This document shows positions 7,868 through 19,681 of a DNA stretch of 64,000 bases, one piece after another. Position numbers and translations under genes: made by a program. The DNA comes from Cristatella mucedo (lineage: Eukaryota > Bryozoa > Phylactolaemata > Cristatellidae): the NCBI GenBank assembly GCA_009760855.2, contig WPIO01000014.1, forward strand, positions 4,356,001 through 4,420,000, written 5' to 3'. Positions within the stretch are counted from its first letter, which is position 1; each line of letters starts with the position of its first letter. The notes beneath the pieces are model-generated. The model did not search any database and was not told the DNA's origin. It saw only the letters and a program-made list of their open reading frames with translations.

Positions 7868-8406
7868 CAGGAGTGCCTGGTCGCGTGCGAGGCGAGTCGT
7901 TATACCAATGGTGCTGCGTCAACGCTTGCCAAATGAGCTCCGTGTGGGTGTAGTTAAAATGAATCCCATAGCCCGCAGTTATTGCTGGTCGTCCTCAATG
8001 TGTAGTGACATTAAAAAGCTAGTTAGCCAGTGTTCTTCGAGCACAAATCACGGGAGTATTCCGGCAGTGTTGCCATTGCAGAACCGGCCGTGGGCCGATG
8101 GACCTTGCAGCCAATACCCGTGGAATTAGCGGAAATTAGATACCAATGACTGAGGCTAATAAATGGCCATTCGAAGGGGATTGAGCCGGTAGCAATGCAA
8201 ACAGCTACCTCAGCAATGAAAATCCATGTGCTAAGCGACATATTTTCTAATACCAAGATTCCTGAGCGGTTGCAGTCAGATTATGGACCTCAGTTTACAT
8301 AAAAATGACCCAAAACTTCTATGTTAAAAATGGGTTCTCTCCGTCTTCACCCCATTATATCACCCTGCTACCAATTGCGTAACAGAACGGGCAGTCCAGA
8401 TAATCA
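7868..8406 (+). mobile_element. Ty3/gypsy-type integrase remnant
   Basis: The frame around 7893-8129 reads RVVIPMVLRQRLPNELR, then KMNPIARSYCW and DIKKLVSQC, which is the zinc-binding N-terminal domain of gypsy integrases with several of its His/Cys lost. After a stop and shift, the core follows: GHSKGIEP near 8165, then IPERLQSDYGPQF near 8260-8298 containing the second catalytic Asp, then a degraded tail to about 8406. It is joined directly to a LINE-B 3' end at about 8407. It is not part of the Polinton integrase, which has its own intact-looking core. Confidence 0.75.
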
Positions 8407-8690
8407 AACTGGAGTTACGCAACGATAACTACTCTCCTACTGCCGACTATGGCTCATCCTTTTCAGCGGTCCTGAGCTGCTACTTCTATGCTACTCACTA
8501 CCTCAACTGCTCCCCTGACTCTGCTATGCTTCCCACTTTCTCTTTGTTTCGTGAGACGAAGTGTGTTGGCTACCGAATGCGTACCGAAAGCCACTTAGGC
8601 TGTGACTGCGCTATACAAAACTTTCCTGCGTAACACCCACATGGTCCTTATGACTTTGTGGGGTTATAGACGGAGGTACATGACATGACA
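8407..8690 (+). repeat. LINE-B 3' end
   Basis: It matches the LINE-B C-terminal coding end and 3' tail seen at 50970-51125 and 51591-51690: ACTACTCTCC, GCCGACTATGGC, GTGAGACGAAG, CCGAATGCGTACCG and the closing CCACATGGTC segment. It is degenerate and 5' truncated. Confidence 0.8.
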
Positions 8691-9004
8691 TGAGTTGAGT
8701 TGACGGAGATGGGCGCCGTGAGGACACTGGAGCGCCAGCTCGTTCTGCTGCTGGCACGTCGGACTTAGTAGTACTACGAGCCGCCACATAATTCCGTCCA
8801 GGGGTAAACTTTTTTCAATCGGCGGCTATGGACTTACCTTTCATTGGTGCAACACGACCTTCACCTCGCTGTGGGAAAGGCTCAGAAGCAGCAGGAAGCC
8901 TCGTGGAACGCTCATGAATAACAGGTCACCGTATGGAGAAGGAGAAGCAGTATTTGTGCTTGATATAAGAGTTGCGAAGGCCAAATCATGTTATTTTTGT
9001 TGTT
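8691..9004. other. unassigned, no gene seen
   Basis: Only short, stop-rich frames. I see no recognisable element; it may be diverged retroelement sequence. Confidence 0.4.
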
Positions 9005-9125
9005 TATTGGGCACGCTACCACTAAACATTCGATCGTGCTTCCTTTGCAGCAAATGTAAAGCGAATAGAAAGGGGTTTAGTTTTCTGTGAGGGCGCTTTA
9101 TCAAGTGTATTATTGCTATTATTTT
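9005..9125 (+). repeat. LINE-A 3' tail fragment
   Basis: GCAAATGTAAAGCG, then GAGGGCGCTTTATC and an AT-rich tail, as in other LINE-A ends; the stem is partly degraded. Confidence 0.75.
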
Positions 9126-9177
9126 TATGGGCAGGAGTGTAGTGTACGATGCAAAGGATAATCTTAACGGTCGTTAC

Positions 9178-9335
9178 GACGCTGGGTCTTAGCCCAGGGG
9201 TAAGCTGCTCGATCTTCCCGACCCGGGTCACGTGGGTTCGAGTCCTACAGTTGGTGGTGTTTTATTGCCACCGCAAGTGTTGCTGATAGCGGCGAGGGCT
9301 CTCCTGCTACTACGTAAATGAGGTTGCTAAATCAG
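9178..9335 (+). repeat. SINE-2 (tRNA-derived head)
   Basis: The tRNA-like part has an A-box-like CTTAGCCCAGGGGTAAG and a B-box GGGTTCGAGTCC, followed by the body GCAAGTGTTGCTGATAG and the GAGGTTGCTAAATCAGC end shared with many copies in the window. It is not a functional tRNA: no cloverleaf acceptor closes. Confidence 0.75.
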
Positions 9336-9639
9336 CGAGCCTTTTTAAGACAATGTACTGATCAGAAACCACAAGTTCCGGTTAATTGTAAACACTGCCC
9401 AAGTCCGGCCCGGTCAATCGAAGCTCAGGTATCACTGAACTCTTTACTTGATTCAATTCCTATCATGTTGTGTAGAAAACAAGACACCATTAATATTTCA
9501 ACTGTAAAAACTTACATCGCATTTTTTACATATCAATATATGTCTTATAAAGGCATTATAAGCAAAACATTGGTTTTCGACTTACTTTTTATTAGTTTCC
9601 ACTTTAGCCTTGCTGCATATATTTACTGCATTTTTATTT

Positions 9640-10555
9640 GGATAGTAATCAACTTTATCGAGCTGAATGACGATAAAATAACTTCGTTATTTATAAGCAA
9701 ACCTAGTCAGACTCCGATACTGAATAACTATTCCTTAAAATGGTCTCAGCAACGGTATCGCATATAATATGTGCAAAATATCGAGGTACCCTGTTCCAAG
9801 GTGAACTTTCATTAGGCGACCACGTCAACTTCTCATTAGGGTCTCCTTACTTTCACCTGCTTAGCTATGCAAGAATTTTGGCCTGCCTAAAAAATGACGC
9901 CTCACTCAAGTTGTTTCGCGCGTTCCTGGCATTTCATCTCGACTTCCGTTGCACACTGCTTGCGGCTCTAACGGCCTATGCAATCAGGCACTTATAGTGG
10001 GTGCACAGCTCTGCAGCTTGGCTTTCTTCTGGTGAGCGTCGCGGTTACACCACTTTCCGCTGACCTACACTGGCTTCCCATCAAGCAGCACACTGACTTC
10101 AAGGTTTTGTCACTCACTTTCAGGTCCCTTCATTCTTTTGCTCCGGCCTACCTATCCTATCAGAGCTACTGCCCCGCCGAGCCAGGCATCGTACCACCCA
10201 CTCATCTGACTCAAGTCGTCTAGCTGTGCCACAAACCAAATTTAAATCACGGAGACGGTGGCTTTATTTCATATACTCCCAAAGCTTAGAGCTTAATCTC
10301 GATTGAATTCGCGACATCCCCTGGCCCGACGACAGTCGAAATGAAGCCAAAAACGCACTCGTTTCTCCCAGCATTTGCTGGATCCCCATGAATTGCCCTT
10401 TGTGTGTTGAGGTTTGCTGACGCTGTGTGCATTATCTCGAACCTTATGACATACTTTATTTACAGCAAATAGGAAGTGCCTAGAGAAAGACTTGAATATA
10501 TAAACACGCTATACAAATGTATTATTATTATCATTATTATTATTATTGTTATTAT
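9640..10555 (+). repeat. degenerate LINE-A copy (RT C-terminus to tail)
   Basis: It starts with the ELNDDKIT block that follows the RT core, passes through the weakened LHWLPIKQ (about 10066) and TFRSLHSFAPAYLS blocks of the LINE-A C-terminus, and ends in an (ATT)n tail at 10525-10553. Several frameshifts; dead. Confidence 0.75.
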
Positions 10556-10619
10556 AAAAATTAGCCTAGTGGAAGCCAGTATTGGAAGCCTCTTCCTGTT
10601 ATCTCACAAAAGCTTATTT

Positions 10620-10770
10620 AAAAGCCTCATTTATAAAGTGGTAGTGGAGCCGTAACGGCTATTACTAATGTTTGCATTGGGCAATGCGGGATCCCCCACT
10701 GCAGGACTTGAACCCACGACCTGGGCCGTGAAGAGTGAGCACCTTACCCCTGGGCTAAGATTCAGGGAAA
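10620..10770 (-). repeat. SINE-2
   Basis: Reverse copy: the body, the sequence complementary to the B-box (GGACTTGAACCC) and the A-box complement CCCCTGGGCTAAGA. Confidence 0.75.
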
Positions 10771-11839
10771 GACTAGAGAACGGCCCAGGAAGCTTGTGGG
10801 ATCACGACTTTGGAGTGGGATTTTCGCTCATGGGATAATGCCTTCACGGCGTTTCTCCAGAGATGACTTTTTACATTTTATAAGATAGCGCCAAAGTTTC
10901 GCGAATGGCAGTTCACCTTCGGAGATTTTCACGCCTTTGGTGCGCCACTTTACGTTCAGTTCCTCGAAGTAAGATATCATCTAACGAGACGGTCCATATT
11001 TTTAGAGGGGCTAGCGAGTAATGCCTCATTCGGCGGGTCTCAAGAGGCCTGCCAGGAGGCTTGCCTTACGCGTCTGAAAAGTCTTTCAGGCGTTGCAACT
11101 TCTAAGCGAGTGGCAAGCTCTTCCACAAATCGGCCCCTCCAATCCACCTCTACAAGAAGCTAACGTGTCCTTCGGGTTTGGGTTGCTCCACACCTTCGAT
11201 GCCAAAATGCGAGGTCCGTTTCCATAAGATGCCCCACTTCGTTCTGAGGCGCGCCGAGCGCCTCCCGAATCCATTGGCTAGAACGGTGCGTCGTCGAATG
11301 CTCTCGCGTAGTTTTTCCAGTTGAGCAATGAGCGAGAATTGTATACATCGTGGTTTGTCTCAGTTTGTTACCCGTGAATTAATTGGAGATTTCTGGAAGG
11401 CCGCGACTTCGCATTTGTCTCGCCACGCTGTGTGTGCCCGGAGCGCCCAGCCCTGAGAGGCTGAGTGCGGGTTTCGCGGCTTCCGGTTGACCCGAGACCA
11501 AACTGCGACAATTTGGATGGATGGACCACTTGGAGGTTCACTCGGAGGGCTAAGCCAAATAGCAAGTTTCTCCAAGGAGTGACTTTCTTCGGACTTCCCA
11601 GAATGCACGCTCGAATTGAAATCGCCAATACTTTACTTGCGGCCCGAGTGCCCTCGGCGCTGCTGCTGCAAGCCTCCTCTATTCGTTTTAGTGTAATCAG
11701 AAAACTCTCAAAGAGGAGACATTTAAAGTTCGAACTCGTGTGCACACACTGGTCATATGTAAAAAGAACGCCTTCACGTTCTCTAGGAAACGCTTAGCAG
11801 AAAAATTTTCTGTGACAAATAAATAAATATTGCCTGATT
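10771..11839. other. unassigned stretch
   Basis: Moderately GC-rich, with overlapping open frames on both strands up to about 125 codons but no recognisable motif or splice pattern. Part of it may be diverged repeat. It lies downstream of the last P450 exon. Confidence 0.4.
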
Positions 11840-11985
11840 TAACAGCTTCATTTGTATAGCCTCCGGAGAGCCTTAACTAATAATAAACGGCTATCACCGC
11901 CGCTTGCAGTTGGCAATAAAGAACCACCCACTGCAGGATTCGAACCTGCGACCTCGGTCGTGAAGAGTGATCTACCTCACTCTCA
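11840..11985 (-). repeat. SINE-2
   Basis: Reverse copy with GCAGGATTCGAACCTGCGACC (B-box complement) and the body GGCTATCACCGCCGCTTGCAG. Confidence 0.75.
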
Positions 11986-12538
11986 ACGGATGACACGATC
12001 TTGCTCTCAGATAAGCTTTGAAGCTGGTTAAGGTCTTAGGCATCAAGAGTCGCCGCTGATAAAAAAATAAAGATGTCCTGACATGGTTGTCTTAGCTGAC
12101 GCCGGCCACGCTTTGCTAAGAAAAGTTACGGAATAGAGAAGGCAGCTAGTTTGATCTAAGATGGAGGCTTGCTAGTGCTCGCAATCCAATCCGGCCGCCC
12201 GAAATTCCAGAATATCCACGTGTCTTTTACCGCAGATTCGTTCTGCTTTTCTGCCGCCGAGCGTATCGTGCATGCGAAGCCGAGCTCCCAAGGACTAAAT
12301 ATAAAGTGAGCCGTCACCGATTGCAGCGCCCGACAATTAATGAAAATCCGCATATAGACGCTACCATTTCTTGAGCATCCCTCTGAGAATCCACCCGAGC
12401 ACGCGGAGCCTGCGTTGGTTGTGCAGATTTAGGCTCGATGCTTCGCTCCGCTCGGATATTGCAAGACCTCTCGTTGAAAAGATACGAAGCTTTCCCGGGT
12501 AAGCGTCCAGCTTACCGTTCAATTGCGTTTCCCTTTGC
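11986..12538. other. unassigned stretch
   Basis: No coding or repeat signature that I can support. Confidence 0.4.
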
Positions 12539-12539
12539 A

Positions 12540-12630
12540 TCAAAAGTAAAGCGCCTAGATAGAGATTGAGCTCTCTGAGGGCGCTTTATCAAGCGCATTA
12601 ATAATAATAATATTATTATTATTATTAGCT
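12540..12630 (+). repeat. LINE-A 3' tail fragment
   Basis: AAGTAAAGCGCCTAG, GAGGGCGCTTTATC stem-loop and (ATT)n. Confidence 0.85.
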
Positions 12631-13389
12631 TCGTGGTTCGAGCATGATGTCCGCCAAATCTGCACGTCCTTTAGGCTGGGCTTATGCGGGAGTCAAGCTT
12701 CCTACCAGCTTCCTACCTACTCGAGTCTTACTTCGATCTTCCGCTTTGTAGGAGGTTCGCACGGCAGTCTCGCTCGAAGTCTCGCTCCGCCCACACTGAG
12801 CGTTCATGGGAAAATTACTTTCGCTAGGAAGGTGGGAAATGGCCCTCGGCAATGCACCTCTCTACGGCCACGCTTCGCTAACGCAAATACCACTGGCATG
12901 AAACCTGTCCGACAAAGTCTTTACCGCGCACGCCGCCTCATAATGTGATTTTTTGCATGCCGAGCTGAGAGCGTCCCATAAACAGGAACTCGCGCGGAAC
13001 GCATCAACGACTTCGCCGGTCAGGTCGTCCGCCATTCATTTCAAAGCAACAGGAAGGATTGGTCTGAACGGCGCCTATGATTGGTCGCTTGCTATGTTTC
13101 GCCTTTTTTTCAAGTTTTGGCCAAAAAGAAGTAGAACCGCGTTTGGCTGCTTAGCCTTTGTTTAGACCGAGTCTTCTTCCCCGAGTCTTAGACAGCTGCC
13201 ACCATATTGATGTCGCACACACCGGAGACTCGAGTAGGCAAGAAGCAAGTGAGAAAGTAAGCAAGCCGACCCCGCTTAAGTCTGGCTACAACTTTTAAAG
13301 GAAGCAGCACCAGTTAATCGTTTAGCTACTGAAATGACCACCGATAGGGAACTAACCAATTGCAACATCCTCAGACTGGCTGGCGTCGT
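12631..13389. other. unassigned stretch
   Basis: No gene or repeat recognised; it may contain P450 3' UTR or downstream flank at its right end. Confidence 0.4.
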
Positions 13390-14430
13390 CCGCGTGACTC
13401 GCGGTTTCCGCTAGTGCAGCGAATATGGATTAGGTGCGCGAGCGTGCGAAACGCAGGAGACAACAGGTTCTGTGGTGCAGTCAACATTGCACACTGTCTA
13501 CACTGCAGGGCTGTCACTAATGTAGCTGCATCCGGGGACCCGGTGGCAGTCCCGCACGGCGGCGGCACTGCGAACTGGGAATGCCAACCGTCCTCTTCGA
13601 CCCCGAAAAAAGGTAAAAACCCGGGTGGCGGAAGAAATTGGCGCCGTAAGCCTTCTGTAACTGCACATGGCACAAAATGGAAGCGGCGGACGGAAAACAC
13701 GACGTTTTCCGCCGCTTCCGCCTAGACAGACGGAGCGCTCGAGTGAACATTTCAGGCACGGCTGTGGCGCGGGTAGGCGTGCATGAGAAAGTCGGCCGGT
13801 CCGTGCGCCAGTCGGAGCCGGCCCTCGGCGGTCGGCGCGCGCGCCGCCGCGCTTCGCAGGCAGAACCTCTGGAGCACTCCGACGAAGAACAGGAAAAGCT
13901 CCAGCCTCGCCAGTCGCTCGCCGACGCACGAGCGTCGACCTGAAAATAGAGCGGCGAGCGAATAGGGCCGGCGAACGAACGATCTAAGAAGAAAATCTCA
14001 ATGCCTCCGTGCAAATGCACCGGGGCCGACAGCGCAGACGCTCTCGGGATCCGTCGGCTGGCTGAGCGCGGCGGCAGGGCTGCAAGCCCTGCAAGCTCGC
14101 AGCCGGAGCTGCGAAAGACGCTCGCAGCTAGTCAAGTGAGGCGGTCAATCGAACGCGCCGCGTCGCAGCAGACCGAAACCAGCATGGCGGCGGCTGCCGC
14201 AGAGCCGTTCCGTCTTTTAGCGAGACGTCTGCAAGGTCGCACTTGTCGCCGCGCCTTCCTGACTGCGCCGTTCGCGCTTTCCGCGACAGAGGCTCGAAGA
14301 TGAGCGGAGCTGCACATGTGCCACTAAACTCAACCCACCTTGCCGGAACCGCCACCTCGATATGCGCCCGCGCGTGGCTCCTCACGGAGGGGCGAGGCCT
14401 CCCTTTTCCTCCAAGTACTCGGAGCTAGTG
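13390..14430. other. GC-rich, CpG-dense island around the last P450 exon
   Basis: Composition rises sharply and CpG is frequent, giving long overlapping open frames on both strands that are mostly composition artefacts. Only the minus-strand P450 exon at 13752-13939 is supported. An imperfect inverted repeat (AAGCGGCGG / CCGCCGCTT) lies at 13679-13718, just past the P450 stop. Confidence 0.6.
13752..13939 (-). CDS. cytochrome P450 (CYP2 clan), coding exon 5 with haem-binding cysteine
   Basis: The exon has no ATG and is found by its motif. After a TTTTCAG acceptor (AG at 13940-13941) the frame completes the split glycine of the previous exon and reads RRSCVGERLARLELFLFF, the haem-ligand cysteine and L-helix of P450s. 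It ends MHAYPRHSRA at a TGA (13752-13754). Joined to exon 4 it gives the FGAG-x-R-x-C-x-G signature. This intron position, inside the haem loop, is the classical last intron of CYP2-type genes. The exon gives 61 residues. The cysteine is the fifth iron ligand for O2 activation at the ER membrane. Substrate cannot be told. Confidence 0.9.
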
Positions 14431-14614
14431 TAGGCTAGGGGGCGTGGTACAGCTTGCAGCACGTCCGCGATTCGGCCAGTGAGCTTGAGCGTTTCTGCTA
14501 GGCCGACCGACAGCTTCAGCCCAAGCTGGAGTGGTCGAGTTCATTGCTTTCAGGGCACTGTTACCATCGACCTTCGACCTCCATATTCGAGTAGCAAAGG
14601 CAGCTTTTGCTCCG
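14431..14614. other. unassigned stretch
   Basis: No feature seen apart from a T10 run near 14620 at its right edge. Confidence 0.4.
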
Positions 14615-14755
14615 AAGATTTTTTTTTTTTAGACTGTGGAGCTCACTTTCCCAACTCTTACCCAACGACATCTACTCTCCTGCTGTCGACTATGGAGCAT
14701 CCTTCACAGCTACGTCAACTGCCCTTCTGACTCGCAGCTATGCTCCTCGCTCTCT
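14615..14755 (+). repeat. LINE-B fragment
   Basis: AGACTGTGGAGCTCACTT, CCCAACGACATCTACTCTCC and GTCGACTATGGAGCATCC match the LINE-B C-terminal end; degraded. Confidence 0.7.
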
Positions 14756-15059
14756 TATTAAACATAAACATAATTCATTTGTATAGCGTCCGAAGAGAAC
14801 CTAATCTCTGTTCAGATTTCTTAGTTTTGGGAAAAATTTACAGCGACAGCGCTGGATAGCTATCCATTCTTTCCCTTGAGACTATTAGATACGTTTTGGT
14901 ACTATCCTTGAAAGAACGGCTTCAGTTGGCCGTATTTTGTCGTTCAAGAAGTCTTCCTCCACCGCTCTACATTTAAAAATGAATCTATCACCAATTATGA
15001 AATTTCCATCACAAGAAGATCCTATTAAGTTTAGCTGATTTATTTCCCTCATTTGTATT

Positions 15060-15215
15060 GAGGTAGAAGACCCTTCTTTACCGGCTATCATCACCGCTTT
15101 GCAGTGGGCATTAAAAGAATTGCCCGCTGTAAGACTCGAACCTACGACCTAGGTCGTAGAAGAAGCGTAGGGGAAGAGCAAGCACCTTATCCCTGTGCTA
15201 AGATCCAGGGGCAAC
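15060..15215 (-). repeat. SINE-2
   Basis: Reverse copy; the CTATCATCACCGCTTTGCAG body and GTAAGACTCGAACCTACGACC B-box complement are clear. A short SINE-1-like tail fragment precedes it at about 14770-14815. Confidence 0.7.
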
Positions 15216-17398
15216 TATCACACAAACATTAAGCAACTTATGCAAATGGTCTCATAAACTTTCAAATTATTGTCATGCATGTCATCTTCATCGTGCTGAT
15301 AAGAAATAAGCTCCAAAATCGCCAAGATTCCAGTGCAATGAATTACTACGTGCAAATGTAAGAACCTTATTGCTCTGAAACTCGAACTGTAAGAAACCTT
15401 GGCAAGTGGTCAATGTGGGCGCTACCCCTTCCCCTTTTGGGCGGTAGGAATGCCGAAGTGAGCTGCATGTACGAGGGAACGCTAGACGTTAGCCAACAGA
15501 CGATAAGTTCTAGATTTCACGATCAGACTTCAGAGATTCCAGTTCCGACCCGTGACTTTATACATTGATCTGTGGGCGTAATCTGGAAGGGTCCAAACCT
15601 ACCACTAAAACCTTTGGATGCCTCTAAGTTGGGCTGTTGTTAGTCACTAGTCGATCCACAGTCGGTAGTAGCAGGTTTTTTTCGCGGCCGTGAATCGGTT
15701 CTTTGTTTTCTTTTGCTGCTGTTCACTCTCGATCTGATTTTACGCAGTCTCGTCGTTAGCTCAATAAGACTGGCGGCGGTCTTCTACCGAGGCAGCCGAT
15801 TAATTAAAGCAGCCTTCTAGCCTGGCCAATGGGATGAGTACCTTATTGCATGCAGTCCATTAGAATGACATTGCTCTTGCAGCCTCGGTCTGCAGCGAAC
15901 GACCGTACTACCACTGCTGATGGGACGGAGGCGGCAGCAGGAGCATTTTCTTTTTCCTCTCCCATAAAAACTCGCAAAAGTATCAGTCTATACTCAACCC
16001 CATGAATTCAAGTACTCCCCAAGGACACAAAAATGCAGAGTGTTTGAATGACCACAGAGTATAAAGGCGCCTAGCGTAGCTCGGTCTAGTGTATGTTCCT
16101 AGCTACCACGCCAGCTGGCACTGAGCTCGATAAACTACACGACTCTTTTGAGCAACTTTACGACTTTTAGCTAGATAATCAGTCACTACAGTAATCCAGG
16201 ACAAGAAATTTCGCAAGGTTTTGCGTTAGGAATTGCTTGAAAATCAGACGCACAAGGAATTATAAGCAATCCACATACTAAACACGGGGAGGGCCTACGG
16301 ACAATGTGAGTCGGGCACTTTGTGAGTAAATATAAGCAATGGTATTGATAACTTATGCGGCAGTATTTAAAATTCAGTAATTGCATAATTGTTTCATAAC
16401 ATAAGCGGCTGAAGATGCAAGCAATTAAAGAGAGAAACTGTAAAACTATACAGCGTAGCTTCTGTTTCTCTCTCCTTGCACATGTAGCGATTTAATAAAC
16501 CGCTCTCCGGCTATTAGCCCATTTCAGCCTCGTTTCAGCCCACTGTACGGTAACTTATTTACTTGAGGTCCGAAATTGCAACTCAAATACGTACGATGCC
16601 TTCCAGCAATGCAGCTTGTCCTAAGGCATTTGGTTGCGACCCTGCAGGATCATGTAAGATAGCAGGCGACCAGTTACAGCCGCGTTTGGGCTAAGAGAAT
16701 GCCTGCTACCGTAGAACTCGTTGACAAAGGCATGGTGGCCACCGCAGACGTGGACACCGCGTTCGACAACAATGAGGCCTACCTACAGCTTGATCGAGAT
16801 TCGTCGTGACGATGCAGTCTGTAGACTAGAATATATTTTTGTAATTACTTTGCGGCACATCTCAAAAAGAGGCCATCACTTTTGACCTTGCTTTGTCTTG
16901 CACTGATGCGCGATAAAACACCGGCGGACTTGTGTATCCTTAAAAGTATTTCATTTATGATATAGCCAAGTCCGGAAAAAAGAATTTCTTCCCCAGCAGT
17001 TAATGACGCTCTGCAAAATTGCTTTGTATAATCATCGAACTTTATACATTGGGTCATTCCAATCCACAGCAATAACTCAGCCCCAAGTTGAATAGATCAA
17101 ATAGCCGGCAATGTGGCAATTATCTTTTGTGCAGCATGCTAAGAACTAAAGCATTAGCTTTCCACTTGGTTCTGCTTATTGCTGAAGTGAGATTCATAGA
17201 AAGATGATAGATAGTTCGAGAGCTTTAATTTTCAAGGCAACTTCAAATGGACATTAAAAACCAGTCATGTTTTGTGTTCTTGAGAAGTGTTTTACAGAAC
17301 AAAATATTCCATACATATACTTGATTGTACAATTAATATCTATGACTTGTTGCAACCGCTGCTGTGTTACAGATTCATATAATTCATACCAAATGTCT
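15216..17398. other. unassigned stretch, P450 downstream intron 4
   Basis: About 2.2 kb inside the last P450 intron. Frames are short and I see no family motif or clear repeat. Confidence 0.4.
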
Positions 17399-17399
17399 T

Positions 17400-17625
17400 A
17401 ATAATAATAATAATAATAATAATAATACACTTGATAAAGCGCCCTCAGATAACTCAATCTCTTTCTGGTGGCTCACTTGGTAAGGCGGTTGCTTTTCACG
17501 ACTTTCCCGACATCCGTGGGTTCGAATCCTGCTGTGGGCGATCCCTTATCGCCGCTGCAAGCGGTGGTGATAGCGTAAAGGCTCTTCTGTCGCTATACCA
17601 AAGAGGCTGTTGAATCGGCTAGTAT
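17400..17625. repeat. LINE-A tail (minus) abutting SINE-2 (plus)
   Basis: (AAT)n and CACTTGATAAAGCGCCCTC mark a reverse LINE-A end at 17400-17462. From about 17467 a forward SINE-2 follows with GGTAAGGCGGTTGC, B-box GGGTTCGAATCC and body GCAAGCGGTGGTGATAGCG. A shared break point suggests insertion of one into the other. Confidence 0.75.
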
Positions 17626-17934
17626 TTTTTTAATTAAAAGTTAAATCAATTCAAGAGCGATATATATTCTTCTAATTGAACTTCCCCGTGATGTTTCGCG
17701 GGGAGCCTCGTCCATTTAGGCGATCCCGGGGAGGATCAGCTGGTCGAGGTCTCTGGCAGGTCAAAGCTGTGGGAAGGACTCGTTGCCGGGCTTTCTGACT
17801 AGATCTGCCAAGCAAATCCGAGAGATTTCAACACTGCTCATTCAATGCTATCCTCGGAGTACTCCTTGCTTCTCATTGCTCATGGTTTATTGGTGCTTAC
17901 GTACACGTTATTAGCTAGAGGTCTTACTAGCCAA
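17626..17934. other. unassigned stretch
   Basis: No feature recognised. Confidence 0.35.
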
Positions 17935-18150
17935 TGGTCATGAGTGCCTTCATGTCTGCTTCAGCATCCTGGCCTAAGCGCGATACTTGCTTGCTTTTGC
18001 ATGCTTTATTCCTTGCATTTCACTAATCCCCCGTGTGTTGATTCTATTGCAGTGAGCTGTAAAGCAACCGAACACTGGTTAAGTTCTCTTATGGTGCTAC
18101 ACAAAAGACCTATTTTTAATATTATTATTAAGAACTTCCTTAGTGATGCT
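17935..18150 (+). repeat. LINE-A 3' tail, diverged subfamily
   Basis: GGCCTAAGCGCGATACTTG, GTGTGTTGATTCT and the AAGTTCTCTTATGG remnant parallel the tail at 28560-28745. Confidence 0.55.
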
Positions 18151-18679
18151 GATTAATTTGCAGGTCTCACATGTACTCTTTTACTAGTCCGACACATTGT
18201 TATTTATTAATTCGCAGCGTTGGGGTTAATTCGTTAGAAGGCATCGCTCATGGTTTTTACGCTTCGTCAACAGCTAATGTTTTCTAGTATGCCTGCTTAC
18301 CTCATGGTCATTTATTTTTGTGTGCTGTTTGTGCTCCTGTCATTCGACCGAGTAGGAATGCGTCTTCCTGAGCCTGTCTTTGGACGCGGTCTGTTGATTG
18401 GTTCGAACGTTGAACGGTCAATCTCAGCTATGGTTAAAATTGAATATCGTTTACCTATAATTTTTCGGCTACACTCTTGTTACGGTTGCATGCTAATTAC
18501 GTAATTAATTGTACTACGAGACAGCACACAAATTGCTATTCACAAGGACGAAATCCAAGAATTAAGAAATAGTGGGTTTCTCTTGTTTGTGCTTTAAATG
18601 TGGGAAAGTCAGTACATGTCTAGATGTCGATCGGTAGAGAATTTCAGGCTTTAGGTGCATAGACATAAAAGACACTGTC
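18151..18679. other. unassigned stretch
   Basis: AT-rich intron sequence; no supported feature. Confidence 0.35.
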
Positions 18680-19260
18680 TTAGGAATAATAATAACAAAA
18701 ATAAAAATAATAATACATTTGTTATAGAACCCTCAGATAAATTTATCTCTTCTAGTTGCTTTACATCTGCTGCAAAGGAAGCATTATTGAATGGTTATTG
18801 GTAGCATGCTCAACGAACAACAAGCGTAACATGGTTAGAGGTGACATGCACCGGGTCAGCATGCAAATATGGTTAGAAGCAGCATGCACAGTGTCAGCAC
18901 GCATAAGCACACAAAGAATGAATAGCATGGACCCACCTAGATGCTGCTATAAATAAATGTGTTTTTATTTTCTTTTTAAATGTGGTCAAGTCAGGGGATG
19001 TCGGAAAGTTAAGTCAGGTTAGAATCACCCCTAAACGGCGAGGGTTACGGGGAGTGAGTGGTCTGACGAAAAATCCAAATAGAGTAAGTAGACAAGATAT
19101 ACATCTAGATCCGGAGCAAGAGCATGAAGTGACATAAACGAGAGTAACAGGACCTTGAAGTTTCTCAATGAAGAGACTCTACATGTCTGAGAGAAGTTGA
19201 GAAATATCACAGCAGTGACTCTCATGCCAGAAGAGATTAGCTGCCTTGTTTTTCACTATT
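18680..19260 (-). repeat. degenerate LINE-A copy
   Basis: A reverse (ATT)n and stem remnant at 18688-18760, then the reverse 3' UTR (TGACATGCACCGGGTCAGCA), then a decayed C-terminal coding part to about 19260. Confidence 0.7.
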
Positions 19261-19681
19261 TTTAAGCCTTTTAATTTACAAGGAAGAAGACTAACGAGAA
19301 GAAGGTTACAGCAGAAATCTAGACGGAATGCTACCAAGTGCTAGTCAATTAGAAGCGGGCATAAAAACTAATAGGATGCAATATCAAGTAATTTAACATT
19401 TTTTTGGTCAATGCCGCCCGTGTAGAACTGGAACAGCTTGCGTGAAATCTGCTCTTTTCTTGAAAAGGTTTTGGTAGCTTCTTGCGTAGCATTACCTTCC
19501 GATGTATTTTTGAAAGCTGGAACATTCCTTTTTTATTTCCCTTATAAAGCGCCCTGTTTGCCAGCTGAATTTTATGAGGCCCTATTTGTCCACGTTCAGA
19601 CACTTTGCTAATTCGCTAGCATAATAAGTTGATTCAAATTGCACACTGGCTTACGACCTGCACTGCAAGAAAATCTCTCAC
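19261..19681. other. P450 intron 4, 5' part
   Basis: The donor GTGAGA (19676-19681 on the minus strand) opens this intron. No other feature is supported. Confidence 0.6.

Noticed and set aside
9178-9260. tRNA gene (A-box and B-box present); likewise at 17467, 39932, 43165 and 63354
   Set aside because: No closed cloverleaf; a shared body, tail and multiple diverged copies show tRNA-derived SINEs.
13360-14303. Several 100-167 codon frames in the GC island
   Set aside because: Only the minus-strand P450 exon frame has motif and splice support; the others are shadows or composition effects.
19608-19681. Apparent haem-binding cysteine (SCSAGRK) directly after FGAG of P450
   Set aside because: It lies beyond a CAG|GTGAGA donor, the R-to-C spacing is one residue too long, and the real RRSCVGE exon is at 13752-13939.
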